From: an uncultured Actinomyces sp.
GTDB lineage: Bacteria; Actinomycetota; Actinomycetes; Actinomycetales; Actinomycetaceae
Assembly: GCA_902373545.1 (NCBI GenBank)
Contig: CABKMZ010000107.1
Span: 1-6,255, forward strand
DNA length: 6,255 nucleotides
Direction: 5' to 3'
Shown: in pieces, positions 1 through 6,081 of the stretch
How positions within the stretch are numbered: the stretch's first letter is position 1
Layout of the letters: each line of letters starts with the position of its first letter
Made by a program: the position numbers and the translations under genes
Notes under the pieces: generated by a model
Told to the model about the DNA's origin: nothing
Databases searched by the model: none
Seen by the model: only the letters and a program-made list of their open reading frames with translations

Positions 1-890
1 CCGATCCAGATCGACAGGGGGCCGATCAGGAAGGCCGTCAGCGGCATGATGATGACGAAGGAGATGAAGGGGACGAACACCATCTGGACGTTCGAAGGAA
101 CGATCTTCTTCAAGCCCTTGTAGACCAGAGCCAGGATCGGCACCATCAGCAGCGGCACGAAGACCTGGCCGCCGTAGTCGGACAGCTGCAGGGGCAGGCT
201 GCCAATCTGGGTGACGCACTGCTCGGTGCCCAGGGCATTCGTCGTGCAGGTCGTCTCGGCGAACGAGGCGGCGTTGCTCAGGCCCGTGAAGTTGGGGGTG
301 AGCAGCGACAGGATAACGGCCGTGCCGACCCACGGGTCGATGTCCAGCTTCTTGGACGCGTTGTAGGCGACCATGGCGGGCAGGAAGTAGAAGACAGCGC
401 GCCACATGGAGTTCACGTAGCCCAGCCACGCGGGGATCGTCTCCGCGCGCGTGTCGACGACGCCAGTAGAGTCGAGGACGGCCAGGAACGCCAGGATCAG
501 GGACGCGCCGAGCAGGACCGGCAGGAGGGGGCGGAACGAGTCAGACAGATACTCAAAGAACGCGTCGACGAGAGCGTTCTTGCCGCGCGCCTTCGCGCGG
601 GCGGCGGCCTTCACATCGTCGTTGGAGGCGGCAGCGGCGCCACCGGCCATCGACGGCAGGTTGTTGATCTCGTTGAAGACGGACTGAACGGCGCCGCCGA
701 TGACGATCTGGTAGCGGTCACCCGACTGCGGGACGGCACCGAGGACGCCGTCGATGTTCTCGACCGTGTCCTTGTCGACGACGGAGGCGTCGCGCAGCTC
801 AAAGCGGAGGCGCGTGGCGCAGTGGGTAAAGTGAGTGATGTTGCCGGGACCACCGACCGCATCGAGGATTTCCTGTGCCGTGTTGGACAC
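1..890 (-). CDS. PTS sugar permease, EIIB-EIIC (glucose/sucrose/beta-glucoside class), N-terminal part
   Basis: Membrane permease of the phosphoenolpyruvate sugar phosphotransferase system: the EIIB domain passes phosphate from EIIA to a sugar imported through EIIC. The 296 visible residues begin with a complete EIIB domain (about 1-80) containing the phosphorylation motif HCATRLRF, so Cys24 is the predicted phospho-acceptor, and the conserved end GDRYQIVIGGAV. An Ala- and Lys-rich linker (about 82-106) follows, then EIIC with hydrophobic membrane segments near 119-140, 163-176, 243-258 and 270-291. The reading frame runs off the left edge, so I cannot tell whether an EIIA domain is fused at the C-terminus. 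The GTG start at 890 is chosen because GGAAGGAG lies 6 nt upstream and EIIB begins correctly there; the ATG at 906 is out of frame. The sugar cannot be assigned; the EIIC end resembles BglF-type proteins. Cys215 and Cys225 bracket an unusual loop. Confidence 0.93.
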   Translation of the reverse strand, partial: MSNTAQEILDAVGGPGNITHFTHCATRLRFELRDASVVDKDTVENIDGVLGAVPQSGDRYQIVIGGAVQSVFNEINNLPSMAGGAAAASNDDVKAAARAKARGKNALVDAFFEYLSDSFRPLLPVLLGASLILAFLAVLDSTGVVDTRAETIPAWLGYVNSMWRAVFYFLPAMVAYNASKKLDIDPWVGTAVILSLLTPNFTGLSNAASFAETTCTTNALGTEQCVTQIGSLPLQLSDYGGQVFVPLLMVPILALVYKGLKKIVPSNVQMVFVPFISFVIIMPLTAFLIGPLSIWI

Positions 891-896
891 GGGGGA

Positions 897-904
897 CTCC
901 TTCC
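897..904 (-). promoter_or_regulatory. Ribosome binding site of the PTS permease
   Basis: On the minus strand this reads GGAAGGAG, a near-perfect Shine-Dalgarno sequence with 6 nt to the GTG at 890. It decides the start in favour of GTG over the out-of-frame ATG at 906. Confidence 0.8.
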
Positions 905-967
905 ATGGATGAGATTCGACGCTGAATGCGACTCCTGAGATTTAGCATGTTTGAACAAATGAGGAAA

Positions 968-998
968 GCTTCGCCGGGGTATCTCACAGTAACAATTT
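968..998 (-). promoter_or_regulatory. Possible RNA antiterminator (RAT-like) site in the permease leader
   Basis: On the minus strand, ATTGTTACTG (987-996) equals the left half of the target bound by BglG/LicT-type antiterminator proteins, as I recall it. GGCGAAGC (968-975) loosely resembles the right half. The spacer between halves is about 2 nt longer than usual and no overlapping terminator hairpin with a U-run is visible. The position, about 80-110 nt upstream of the start of a PTS gene of the right class, fits. It may equally be chance or a DNA operator. Confidence 0.25.
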
Positions 999-1042
999 GG
1001 TAAATTTTCGACATCTGCTGCAACGAGGTCGCGGCAGGTGAG

Positions 1043-1072
1043 CAAATACGCTGAATGGGTGTTTCTTTTCAA
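1043..1072 (-). promoter_or_regulatory. Possible promoter for the PTS permease
   Basis: On the minus strand a TTGAAA -35 (1067-1072) is followed after 18 bp by TATTTG (1043-1048), a poor -10. It would give a leader of about 150 nt that includes the RAT-like site. One copy of the ACGCTGAATG repeat abuts and overlaps the -10. The -35 is good, the -10 weak, so this is only a candidate. Confidence 0.25.
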
Positions 1073-1178
1073 TGCCTTTTATTCCAGATCAAAACCCATT
1101 GGGGCCTTCTCGTAGTCTTCTCATCCCCTTCTTTCTTTGACCGGACATTCTTGGTGTCAGAGATTAATGAGGAAGAGG

Positions 1179-1198
1179 GGCCTCATCGTGATGAGGCC
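1179..1198. other. Strong 8-bp hairpin with tetraloop, role unknown
   Basis: GGCCTCAT (1179-1186) and ATGAGGCC (1191-1198) form a perfect 8-bp stem around CGTG. Neither side carries a convincing T-run. The minus-strand read is followed by a pyrimidine-rich CCCCTCTTCC stretch. No gene ends nearby in either direction, so a normal terminator role is not obvious. It could insulate the divergent promoters or be a palindromic protein-binding site. Confidence 0.5.
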
Positions 1199-1321
1199 AC
1201 CGTCCGTGCGGTTCTATCGCTCATACGCCTCGGGCCACGCGGGGATTGCCGAGCACCGATCACGGACGAGGCCGTGGCGCGCTCGCGGGTTTGGCGTCCC
1301 GACTGAGGTGGGTGGGGCGCG

Positions 1322-1327
1322 TAAAAT
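1322..1327 (+). promoter_or_regulatory. -10 element of dgt, leaderless arrangement
   Basis: TAAAAT occupies exactly -12 to -7 relative to the G of the GTG start at 1334, so transcription would begin at or next to the start codon. No Shine-Dalgarno sequence precedes the gene. No strong -35 is visible at 16-18 bp spacing. The TAnnnT-N6-start pattern is the known actinobacterial signature of leaderless mRNAs. Confidence 0.65.
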
Positions 1328-1333
1328 GGGCCT

Positions 1334-2638
1334 GTGAACGAGTTTTCTGTGGCAATTCCCGGTGTTGACGGCGGTGACGCGAAGGCCCCGTATATCCCGG
1401 CCGATTCTGAGCGCTGGGTGCCCGAGGATCACAAGTCTTCGGCGCGCACCGAGTTTGAGCGCGACCGTGCGCGGATCCTGCACTCCTCAGCGCTGCGTCG
1501 CCTCGGCGAAAAGACGCAGGTGCTGGGCCCGATTTCGGACGATTTCGTGCGCACGCGCCTGACCCACTCCCTGGAGGTCGCCCAGGTGGGCCGCGAGCTC
1601 GGCAAGGAACTGGGGGCCGACCCGGACGTCGTGGATGCGGCGTGCCTGTCTCACGACCTCGGGCACCCGCCTTTCGGGCACAACGGCGAGCGCGCCCTGG
1701 ATGCGGCGGCCGCCTCGATCGGCGGGTTCGAGGGCAACGCCCAGACCCTGCGTGTCGTGACGCGCCTAGAACCCAAGGTGATCGGCGCGGGAGGCGTGCC
1801 CGCGGGCCTGAACCTGACGCGAGCGACGCTGGACGCGATCTGCAAGTATCCGTGGGTGAAGTCTGGCGGGCCGGACCTGGCCAAGTCGACGCGCAAGTTT
1901 TCGGTCTACCCGGACGATGCGCCCGTGTTCGCCTGGATGCGCCAAGGGGCCCCGGCCGGGCGGCGCTGCCTGGAAGCCCAGATCATGGACCTGTCGGACG
2001 ACATCGCCTACTCGGTGCACGACATGGAGGATGCGGTCGCCACGCGCAAGCTTGACCCCGCCGACCTCTTCGACGATGCGCACTGCGCGGCGGTCGTGGC
2101 CTCGACCCTGGACTGGTACGGGCCCGCGGTGGCGCGCTCGGACCTGGAGGACGCGCTCGAACGCATCGTCTCCATGCCCGTGTGGCTGCGCTCCTTCGAC
2201 GGCTCCTACGTCTCGCTCGCCCACCTCAAGGACGCGACGAGCGAGCTGATCGGACGCTTCTGTTCGGCGACCGTGGAAGCCACTCGCGAGACTTTTGGCA
2301 CCGAGCCGCTGGGCCGCTACCGCGCGGACCTGGTGGTGCCGCGGCAGGTGCGCGCCGAGATCCAGATCCTCAAGGGCATGGCCGTCCACTACGTCATGAG
2401 CCCGCGCGAGACCGAGCCCGTCTACTACCAGCAGCGCACGCTCTTGGCCGACCTGGTTGACGCCCTGTACGAGGCCGGGGCTGACGCTCTCGAACCGGTG
2501 TTCGCCGCGCAGTGGCGGGCAGCATCGGACGACGGGGTGCGCCTGCGCGCTGTCATCGATCAGGTTGCCGCCCTCACGGACGTGTCGGCGTCCACCTGGC
2601 ACGCCCGCTGGTGTGGGATGCTCTCTTCGCAGCTCTGA
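1334..2638 (+). CDS. dgt: Deoxyguanosinetriphosphate triphosphohydrolase-like protein (HD domain)
   Basis: Cytoplasmic dNTPase of the Dgt family, which cleaves dNTPs such as dGTP to the deoxynucleoside and triphosphate and so trims the dNTP pool. The 434-residue length is typical of bacterial dgt-like proteins. The N-terminal core has [13 protein letters not shown] (51-63), His78 in [11 protein letters not shown], the HD pair His107-Asp108 in [14 protein letters not shown] with further histidines at 111 and 116, and the closing metal-ligand region [12 protein letters not shown] (219-230). The C-terminal half keeps [10 protein letters not shown] and IDQVAALTD, both familiar from this family. 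The GTG start is supported by the leaderless -10 at 1322-1327 and by an N-terminus of normal length before [16 protein letters not shown]. The next gene, dnaG, begins 45 nt downstream with its own apparent start signal. The exact nucleotide preference and any activator dNTP cannot be read from the sequence. Confidence 0.95.
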   Translation: MNEFSVAIPGVDGGDAKAPYIPADSERWVPEDHKSSARTEFERDRARILHSSALRRLGEKTQVLGPISDDFVRTRLTHSLEVAQVGRELGKELGADPDVVDAACLSHDLGHPPFGHNGERALDAAAASIGGFEGNAQTLRVVTRLEPKVIGAGGVPAGLNLTRATLDAICKYPWVKSGGPDLAKSTRKFSVYPDDAPVFAWMRQGAPAGRRCLEAQIMDLSDDIAYSVHDMEDAVATRKLDPADLFDDAHCAAVVASTLDWYGPAVARSDLEDALERIVSMPVWLRSFDGSYVSLAHLKDATSELIGRFCSATVEATRETFGTEPLGRYRADLVVPRQVRAEIQILKGMAVHYVMSPRETEPVYYQQRTLLADLVDALYEAGADALEPVFAAQWRAASDDGVRLRAVIDQVAALTDVSASTWHARWCGMLSSQL

Positions 2639-2671
2639 GCGTGATCGGACGCAGACGTGGGCGGGCGTCGG

Positions 2672-2677
2672 TAGACT
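2672..2677 (+). promoter_or_regulatory. -10 element of dnaG, leaderless arrangement
   Basis: TAGACT lies exactly at -12 to -7 from the A of the dnaG ATG (2684), inside the 45-nt dgt-dnaG gap. No Shine-Dalgarno sequence is present (GAGATC separates it from the ATG) and the -35 region is weak. It suggests dnaG has its own leaderless transcript besides any readthrough from dgt. Confidence 0.6.
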
Positions 2678-2683
2678 GAGATC

Positions 2684-4654
2684 ATGGCGGGTCTGATTCG
2701 CAAGGACGATATCGAAGCGGTACGTAACGCAGTGAAGATCGACGAGATCATCGGCGAACACGTAGCGCTGCGACCCGCGGGCATCGGCTCCCTCAAGGGG
2801 CTGTGTCCCTTCCACGATGAGCGCACCCCCTCCTTCAACGTGCGCCCCCACCTGGGCATGTTCCACTGCTTCGGGTGTGGGGAGAGTGGCGACGTCATCT
2901 CCTTCGTGCAAAAGATCGACCACCTGCCCTTCACCGAGGCCGTGGAGATCCTCGCGCAAAAGGCGGGGATCACCCTCCACTACGAGGAGGGCGGCACCCG
3001 CGTGCGCACGGAGGAGCCGGGCAAACGCCAGCGACTCCTGGACGCCCACCGCGTCGCCGAGGAGTTCTACTGCAAACAGCTGGGCAGCAAGGAGGCCCAC
3101 AAGGGCCGCAAGTTCCTGGCGGAGCGCGGATTCAACCAGGCGATGTGCGAGCATTTCGGGGTCGGCTACGCCCCGGCCTCGTGGGATTCGCTCACCCGAC
3201 ACCTGCGCTCGAAGGGCTTCACGGACCAGGAGATCCAGGTCGCGGGCCTGGGCACGACCGGCAGCCGCGGCATCTACGACCGTTTCCGTGGGCGCCTGGT
3301 GTGGCCGATCCGCGACATTACGGGCGCGACAGTCGGTTTCGGTGCCCGTCGCTTGGACGACAATGACAAGGAGTCACCCAAGTATCTGAACACCCCCGAG
3401 ACGCCGATCTATAAGAAGTCGCAGCTTCTGTACGGGCTAGATTTGGCGAAGAAGTCGATCGTGACGCAACACAAGGTGGTCATCGTCGAGGGCTATACGG
3501 ACGTTATGGCCGCGCACGTCGCGGGCGTCACGAACGCGGTGGCCACGTGCGGTACCGCCTTCGGATCGGAGCATGTGCGCATCATCCGCCGCCTGCTGGG
3601 CGACCATGCGGACCCTGCCGCAGGCGTCGTGCTCTCCAGCGGGCGCGCCCACGGCTCCGAGGTCATTTTTACTTTCGACGGTGACAGCGCGGGGCAGAAG
3701 GCCGCATTGCGCGCGTACGGGGAGGACCAGAACTTCGCGGCGCAGACCTTCGTGGCGGTGGCGCCGGGCGGCCAAGACCCGTGCGACCTGCGCCTGTCCC
3801 AGGGCGACCAGGCGATCGTCGACCTGGTGAACTCGCGCATTCCCCTTTTTGAGTTCGCGATTCGGTCGGTCTTGTCCCAGATGGACCTGCGCAGCGCCGA
3901 GGGGCGCGTGCAGGGCCTGCGCGCCTCGGCGGGCATCGTTGCGCACATCAAAGACCTGGCGCTGCGCGCCGAGTACACGCGCCAGCTGGCGGGGTGGCTG
4001 GGCATGGACATGCGCACGGTCGAGCAGGCGATCCGGGCGGCGGGCCGCGTCGAGGTCATCGCCCCCGAGCCGCGCCCCGGCGAGATCGAGATGGCCGGCG
4101 CCGGGCGCCCCGCCCCCACTCAGGCGCGGCGCGGGCCGGAGGATCCGGTCACCCGTGTCGAGCGCCAGGCCCTTGAGGCCGTCTTGCAGCACCCGCTCTA
4201 TGTCGTCGGCTCCGGGTTCGAGGAGCTCGACGGCCAATCCTTCACTGTGCCCACGCATCGTGCCGTCCACGACGCGATCCGCGCGGCCGGTGGCCTGGAT
4301 GCTTTCACGCAGATGATGCGCCAGGCCGAGGCCCACTTCGGCCCCGGCGACAACGCGACGCTGGCGGCGTCGCGCCACTTCGTCCAGGTCGTCCTCGACG
4401 CGGCGGGTGAGTTTATCGGCCCTGCCGTCACCGAGCTGGCGGTTTCTCCTCTGCCCGTCGCGGGCGAGGCCGACGTGCGTTCCTACTGCCGCGGCGTCGT
4501 CGCCGCGATGGTCCGTATGGACCTGACGAGACAGTTAGGTGAAGCACGTGCGGCCCTGTCACGCATGAATGAGGAGGATCCGCAGTACTCTGAGGTTTTC
4601 CGATCGCTCATGCGATTGGAACAACGCCGGCAAAACTACACCGAAAGGGATTAA
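2684..4654 (+). CDS. dnaG: DNA primase DnaG
   Basis: Replicative primase that makes short RNA primers at the fork and docks on DnaB helicase. The 656-residue length is normal for an actinobacterial DnaG. The N-terminal CHC2 zinc domain has ligands Cys41, His44, Cys62 and Cys65 (CPFH...CFGC). The RNA-polymerase/TOPRIM domain spans about 115-430, with the catalytic Glu269 in EGYTDVMA and Asp332/Asp334 in FDGDSAG, followed by [10 protein letters not shown] Pro/Gly-rich linker (about 460-490) precedes the alpha-helical C-terminal helicase-binding domain (about 493-656). Residues about 307-326, between GTAFGSEH and FDGD, form a longer loop than in the mycobacterial protein as I remember it. The ATG gives the expected start, [14 protein letters not shown], close to other actinobacterial primases. 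It follows dgt and is followed after 6 nt by luxS. All core catalytic residues I know are present. Confidence 0.98.
   Translation: MAGLIRKDDIEAVRNAVKIDEIIGEHVALRPAGIGSLKGLCPFHDERTPSFNVRPHLGMFHCFGCGESGDVISFVQKIDHLPFTEAVEILAQKAGITLHYEEGGTRVRTEEPGKRQRLLDAHRVAEEFYCKQLGSKEAHKGRKFLAERGFNQAMCEHFGVGYAPASWDSLTRHLRSKGFTDQEIQVAGLGTTGSRGIYDRFRGRLVWPIRDITGATVGFGARRLDDNDKESPKYLNTPETPIYKKSQLLYGLDLAKKSIVTQHKVVIVEGYTDVMAAHVAGVTNAVATCGTAFGSEHVRIIRRLLGDHADPAAGVVLSSGRAHGSEVIFTFDGDSAGQKAALRAYGEDQNFAAQTFVAVAPGGQDPCDLRLSQGDQAIVDLVNSRIPLFEFAIRSVLSQMDLRSAEGRVQGLRASAGIVAHIKDLALRAEYTRQLAGWLGMDMRTVEQAIRAAGRVEVIAPEPRPGEIEMAGAGRPAPTQARRGPEDPVTRVERQALEAVLQHPLYVVGSGFEELDGQSFTVPTHRAVHDAIRAAGGLDAFTQMMRQAEAHFGPGDNATLAASRHFVQVVLDAAGEFIGPAVTELAVSPLPVAGEADVRSYCRGVVAAMVRMDLTRQLGEARAALSRMNEEDPQYSEVFRSLMRLEQRRQNYTERD
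4644..4650 (+). promoter_or_regulatory. Ribosome binding site of luxS, inside the dnaG end
   Basis: AAAGGGA sits 10 nt before the luxS ATG and lies within the last codons of dnaG, just before its TAA at 4652-4654. The overlap favours translation of luxS from the dnaG mRNA. The spacing is slightly long. Confidence 0.6.
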
Positions 4655-4660
4655 AACACC

Positions 4661-5140
4661 ATGGCAGAAGTGGAGAGCTTCACTCTGGACCACACAGCCG
4701 TGAAGGCGCCCTACGTGCGCCTCATCAACGTGGAGGCCGGCCCGAAGGGCGATCAGATCTCGAATTTCGACGTGCGCTTCGTCCAGCCCAACAGCGGCGA
4801 AATCCCGAGCTCTGGTCTGCACACGATCGAGCACCTGCTCGCCTCTCTGCTGCGTGACCGCATCGACGGCGTCATCGACTGCTCGCCGTTCGGCTGCCGC
4901 ACGGGCTTCCACCTCATCATGTGGGGCACCCCCTGCGTCAAGGAGGTGACTGCCGCTATCGCCTCGTCGCTGCACGCCATCGCCGAGGAGGCGACCTGGG
5001 AGGACGTTCCGGGCACGGACGTGTACTCCTGCGGCAACTACCGCGATCATTCGCTGTTTAGCGCGCGCGAGTGGAGCCGGACGATCCTCGAGCAGGGTCT
5101 GTCCATCGACCCCTTCGAACGCGTCTTCATTGTTCACTGA
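4661..5140 (+). CDS. luxS: S-ribosylhomocysteine lyase LuxS
   Basis: Cytoplasmic metalloenzyme that cleaves S-ribosylhomocysteine to homocysteine and DPD, the precursor of autoinducer-2. It acts after Pfs nucleosidase in recycling S-adenosylhomocysteine. The protein has 159 residues, normal for the family. The metal site is complete: HTIEH gives His54 and His58 as ligands with Glu57 as catalytic acid/base, and Cys124 in [10 protein letters not shown] is the third ligand. The catalytic cysteine is Cys79 in [11 protein letters not shown]. The substrate-binding N-terminus ([13 protein letters not shown]) and the FDVRFVQPN segment are intact, so the enzyme should be active. It starts 6 nt after the dnaG stop with its Shine-Dalgarno sequence inside dnaG, and ends before a strong terminator, so it is probably the last gene of the dnaG transcript. 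No pfs or methionine-cycle gene is in the window. Making AI-2 does not show that this organism senses it. Confidence 0.97.
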   Translation: MAEVESFTLDHTAVKAPYVRLINVEAGPKGDQISNFDVRFVQPNSGEIPSSGLHTIEHLLASLLRDRIDGVIDCSPFGCRTGFHLIMWGTPCVKEVTAAIASSLHAIAEEATWEDVPGTDVYSCGNYRDHSLFSAREWSRTILEQGLSIDPFERVFIVH

Positions 5141-5157
5141 TCGTCGCCACATGATGC

Positions 5158-5190
5158 CGGGACCCAGCCGTGAGGTTGGGTCCCGTCTTC
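5158..5190 (+). terminator. Rho-independent-type terminator of luxS
   Basis: Positions 5158-5169 pair with 5174-5185 in a 12-bp GC-rich stem containing one G-U pair, closed by a GTGA loop (GNRA type). TCTTC follows, a short U-rich tail. It begins 17 nt after the luxS stop. The opposite strand has no T-run after the stem, so it is probably one-directional. Confidence 0.8.
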
Positions 5191-5237
5191 ATGCGTGGGG
5201 GTACAGCGCGAGGGTGAGGCGAGCGCAGGCGCGCCCC

Positions 5238-5260
5238 GGCCTCGTCGATCAGTCGAGGCC
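5238..5260 (-). other. Inverted repeat across the stop codon of the minus-strand gene
   Basis: GGCCTCG (5238-5244) and CGAGGCC (5254-5260) form a 7-bp stem with a 9-nt loop that holds the TGA stop (5249-5251). There is no T-run on the minus strand. It may be a tailless terminator or 3'-end stabilising hairpin, or chance in GC-rich DNA. Confidence 0.3.
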
Positions 5261-5746
5261 GACCGCCTCGCGCACGCTGGCCTCCAGGGCGCTCGCCGCG
5301 CGCTGACCGGTACCGCCCAGCGGACCGTCCGCCGTCAGCACCGAGAAGAGTCCGTCGGGGCCCCGGCGCACCCACGCCGTGATCGTCGTCCCCGCGTCCG
5401 TTTCCGTCTGGGCGTGCATGACGATCGAGTGGTTGACGTACTCGCTCGTCTGACGCATGAAATCCGACGGGTCACCCGCGGTGCGCCCGGCCAGGGGAGT
5501 GCGCGCCGGGTCCACCCACTCCAGCGCGAAGAGTTCGCCCTCCGCCTCCCAGCGCGCCCGCGCCACGTCGTACCACGGGAAGACCTCGGGAGTGGGTGTC
5601 TCGTCGCCGGACGAGGCCTGGGTTCCGAAGACGCATAGGCCCGACTTCGCGGCCGCCAGCCAGCGCCCGTCCTGAAGCTCCAGGCTGGGGCAGCGGCGCT
5701 CGCGGGAGGGCAGGGCGGAGGCGAGGGACTTGGGGAGAGTCGTCAT
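5249..5746 (-). CDS. Conserved actinobacterial protein of unknown function
   Basis: A 165-residue soluble protein without signal peptide or membrane segment. I cannot give it a function. The layout resembles an uncharacterised actinobacterial family, recalled from memory: a beta-rich first half with an FPWYDVARARWEAE motif (about 56-69), then an Asp/Arg-containing segment DFMRQTSEYVNHSIVMH, then a strand ending in ITAWVRRGPDG and a C-terminal helix (about 150-163). The PWxxVxxARW pattern with its following strand pair recalls a small PH-like beta-barrel, but this is weak. Cys19 and Cys38 are its only cysteines. The ATG at 5746 is preferred to the in-frame ATG at 5782, because TACGAT lies exactly at -12 to -7 from it (leaderless) and the extra 12 residues look non-conserved. 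It converges with luxS (108 nt between stops) and is divergent from the toxin-antitoxin module. Confidence 0.8.
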   Translation of the reverse strand: MTTLPKSLASALPSRERRCPSLELQDGRWLAAAKSGLCVFGTQASSGDETPTPEVFPWYDVARARWEAEGELFALEWVDPARTPLAGRTAGDPSDFMRQTSEYVNHSIVMHAQTETDAGTTITAWVRRGPDGLFSVLTADGPLGGTGQRAASALEASVREAVGLD

Positions 5747-5752
5747 GCGTTG

Positions 5753-5781
5753 ATCGTATCCTTTCTCCGCATTGGTGTGCA
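5753..5781 (-). promoter_or_regulatory. Leaderless promoter of the minus-strand unknown gene
   Basis: On the minus strand TACGAT (5753-5758) is the -10, at -12 to -7 from the ATG at 5746. TGCACA (5776-5781) is a 4/6 match to the -35 consensus at 17-bp spacing. There is no Shine-Dalgarno sequence at the start codon. Of the three leaderless promoters in the window this has the best -35. Confidence 0.6.
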
Positions 5782-5790
5782 CAGGCCTAT

Positions 5791-5816
5791 GCGTACGTGA
5801 AAGCGTACGATATGAT
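5791..5816 (+). promoter_or_regulatory. Toxin-antitoxin promoter with paired CGTACG operator
   Basis: Two GCGTACG copies (5791-5797 and 5803-5809) each contain the palindrome CGTACG, with centres exactly 12 bp apart. They overlap or abut two possible -10 hexamers, TACGAT (5806-5811) and TATGAT (5811-5816). The well-studied E. coli yefM-yoeB operator has two palindromes with TGTACA cores at 12-bp centre spacing, as I recall it. The geometry is therefore kept while the outer base pair of each core differs. Autorepression by the antitoxin-toxin complex is the likely role. No good -35 is visible. Confidence 0.6.
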
Positions 5817-5836
5817 GGGAGTGGAAAGGAAAGATC

Positions 5837-6079
5837 ATGACTGCTGTGAGTGCCACTGCCGCCCGCTCGGACCTGTACCGGCTTATCGACACCGTGAATG
5901 AGGAGTCAACCCCGATCACGATCACCGGCCGTCGTGGGAATGCCGTGCTCATTGGCGAGGCCGATTGGTCTGCCATCCAGGAGACCCTCTACCTGCAGGG
6001 GATTCCGGGAATGACGGACAGCCTGAAGGAAGCCACTCGTGAGGACCTTGACGATGCCCTCGATGACGTGGAGTGGTAG
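5837..6079 (+). CDS. yefM: YefM/Axe-family antitoxin
   Basis: Antitoxin of a type II toxin-antitoxin module: the N-terminal half dimerises and binds operator DNA, the flexible C-terminal tail wraps and inhibits the toxin. The 80 residues follow the Phd/YefM plan: an N-terminal strand and helix (AVSATAARSDLYRLIDTVNEE), the ITITGRRGNAVLIGEADW hairpin and helix (about 27-44), then ETLYLQGIPGM and an acidic tail ending DDALDDVEW. It has a good GGAAAGGA ribosome binding site at 5823-5830, 6 nt before the ATG. The stop lies 2 nt before the toxin start. G+C is about 62 percent by hand count, which looks lower than in dgt and dnaG and would fit horizontal acquisition, though weakly. The closest relatives by eye are the actinobacterial YefM/Axe antitoxins paired with YoeB/Txe. 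Confidence 0.92.
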   Translation: MTAVSATAARSDLYRLIDTVNEESTPITITGRRGNAVLIGEADWSAIQETLYLQGIPGMTDSLKEATREDLDDALDDVEW

Positions 6080-6081
6080 TC

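Larger units (their letters stand above)
891..1333. other. Divergent intergenic region between the PTS permease and dgt
   Basis: This 443-nt stretch separates two divergent genes. It is visibly richer in A+T than its surroundings, especially about 935-1180, as expected of a control region. It contains the permease Shine-Dalgarno sequence, a possible antiterminator target (968-998), a possible minus-strand promoter (1043-1072), a 10-bp direct repeat ACGCTGAATG at 919-928 and 1048-1057, a pyrimidine-rich run on the plus strand (about 1105-1138), a strong hairpin (1179-1198) and the dgt -10 element (1322-1327). Open frames here lack family resemblance and good start signals; I see no convincing gene. 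Confidence 0.7.

Noticed and set aside
799..1023. Frame using the ATG at 906 as a start for the permease
   Set aside because: That ATG is not in frame with EIIB. GTG at 890 has a proper ribosome binding site and gives the intact domain.
611..1072. Minus-strand frame of 153 codons upstream of and overlapping the permease start
   Set aside because: Its second half is an out-of-frame Ser/Arg/Thr-rich reading of the EIIB region, which is clearly coding in the GTG-started frame.
1089..1124. Eleven-residue minus-strand peptide MRRLREGPNGF as a possible leader peptide
   Set aside because: The AAGAAGGGG tract is nearly adjacent to the ATG, no attenuator structure follows, and it lies upstream of the best permease promoter candidate.
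1137..1168. Plus-strand promoter TTGACC ... ATTAAT upstream of dgt
   Set aside because: The spacer would be 20 bp to ATTAAT, and at 17 bp the hexamer is a poor GAGATT. The leaderless -10 next to dgt is more convincing.
1055..1306. Small plus-strand frames upstream of dgt (also 1137-1337)
   Set aside because: No family resemblance and no Shine-Dalgarno or leaderless signal. They cross the hairpin and probably reflect chance open frames in the intergenic region.
1766..3202. 478-codon minus-strand open frame across dgt and the start of dnaG
   Set aside because: It lies fully antisense to two confidently identified genes. Its low-complexity His/Arg/Gly/Val-rich translation is typical of a shadow frame in GC-rich DNA.
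3437..4378. 313-codon minus-strand open frame inside dnaG
   Set aside because: Antisense shadow of dnaG; Arg/Ala/Gly-rich with no recognisable domain.
5747..5782. Twelve-residue N-terminal extension of the minus-strand unknown protein
   Set aside because: It would place the -10 and spacer of a well-formed leaderless promoter inside the coding region; the ATG at 5746 fits better.
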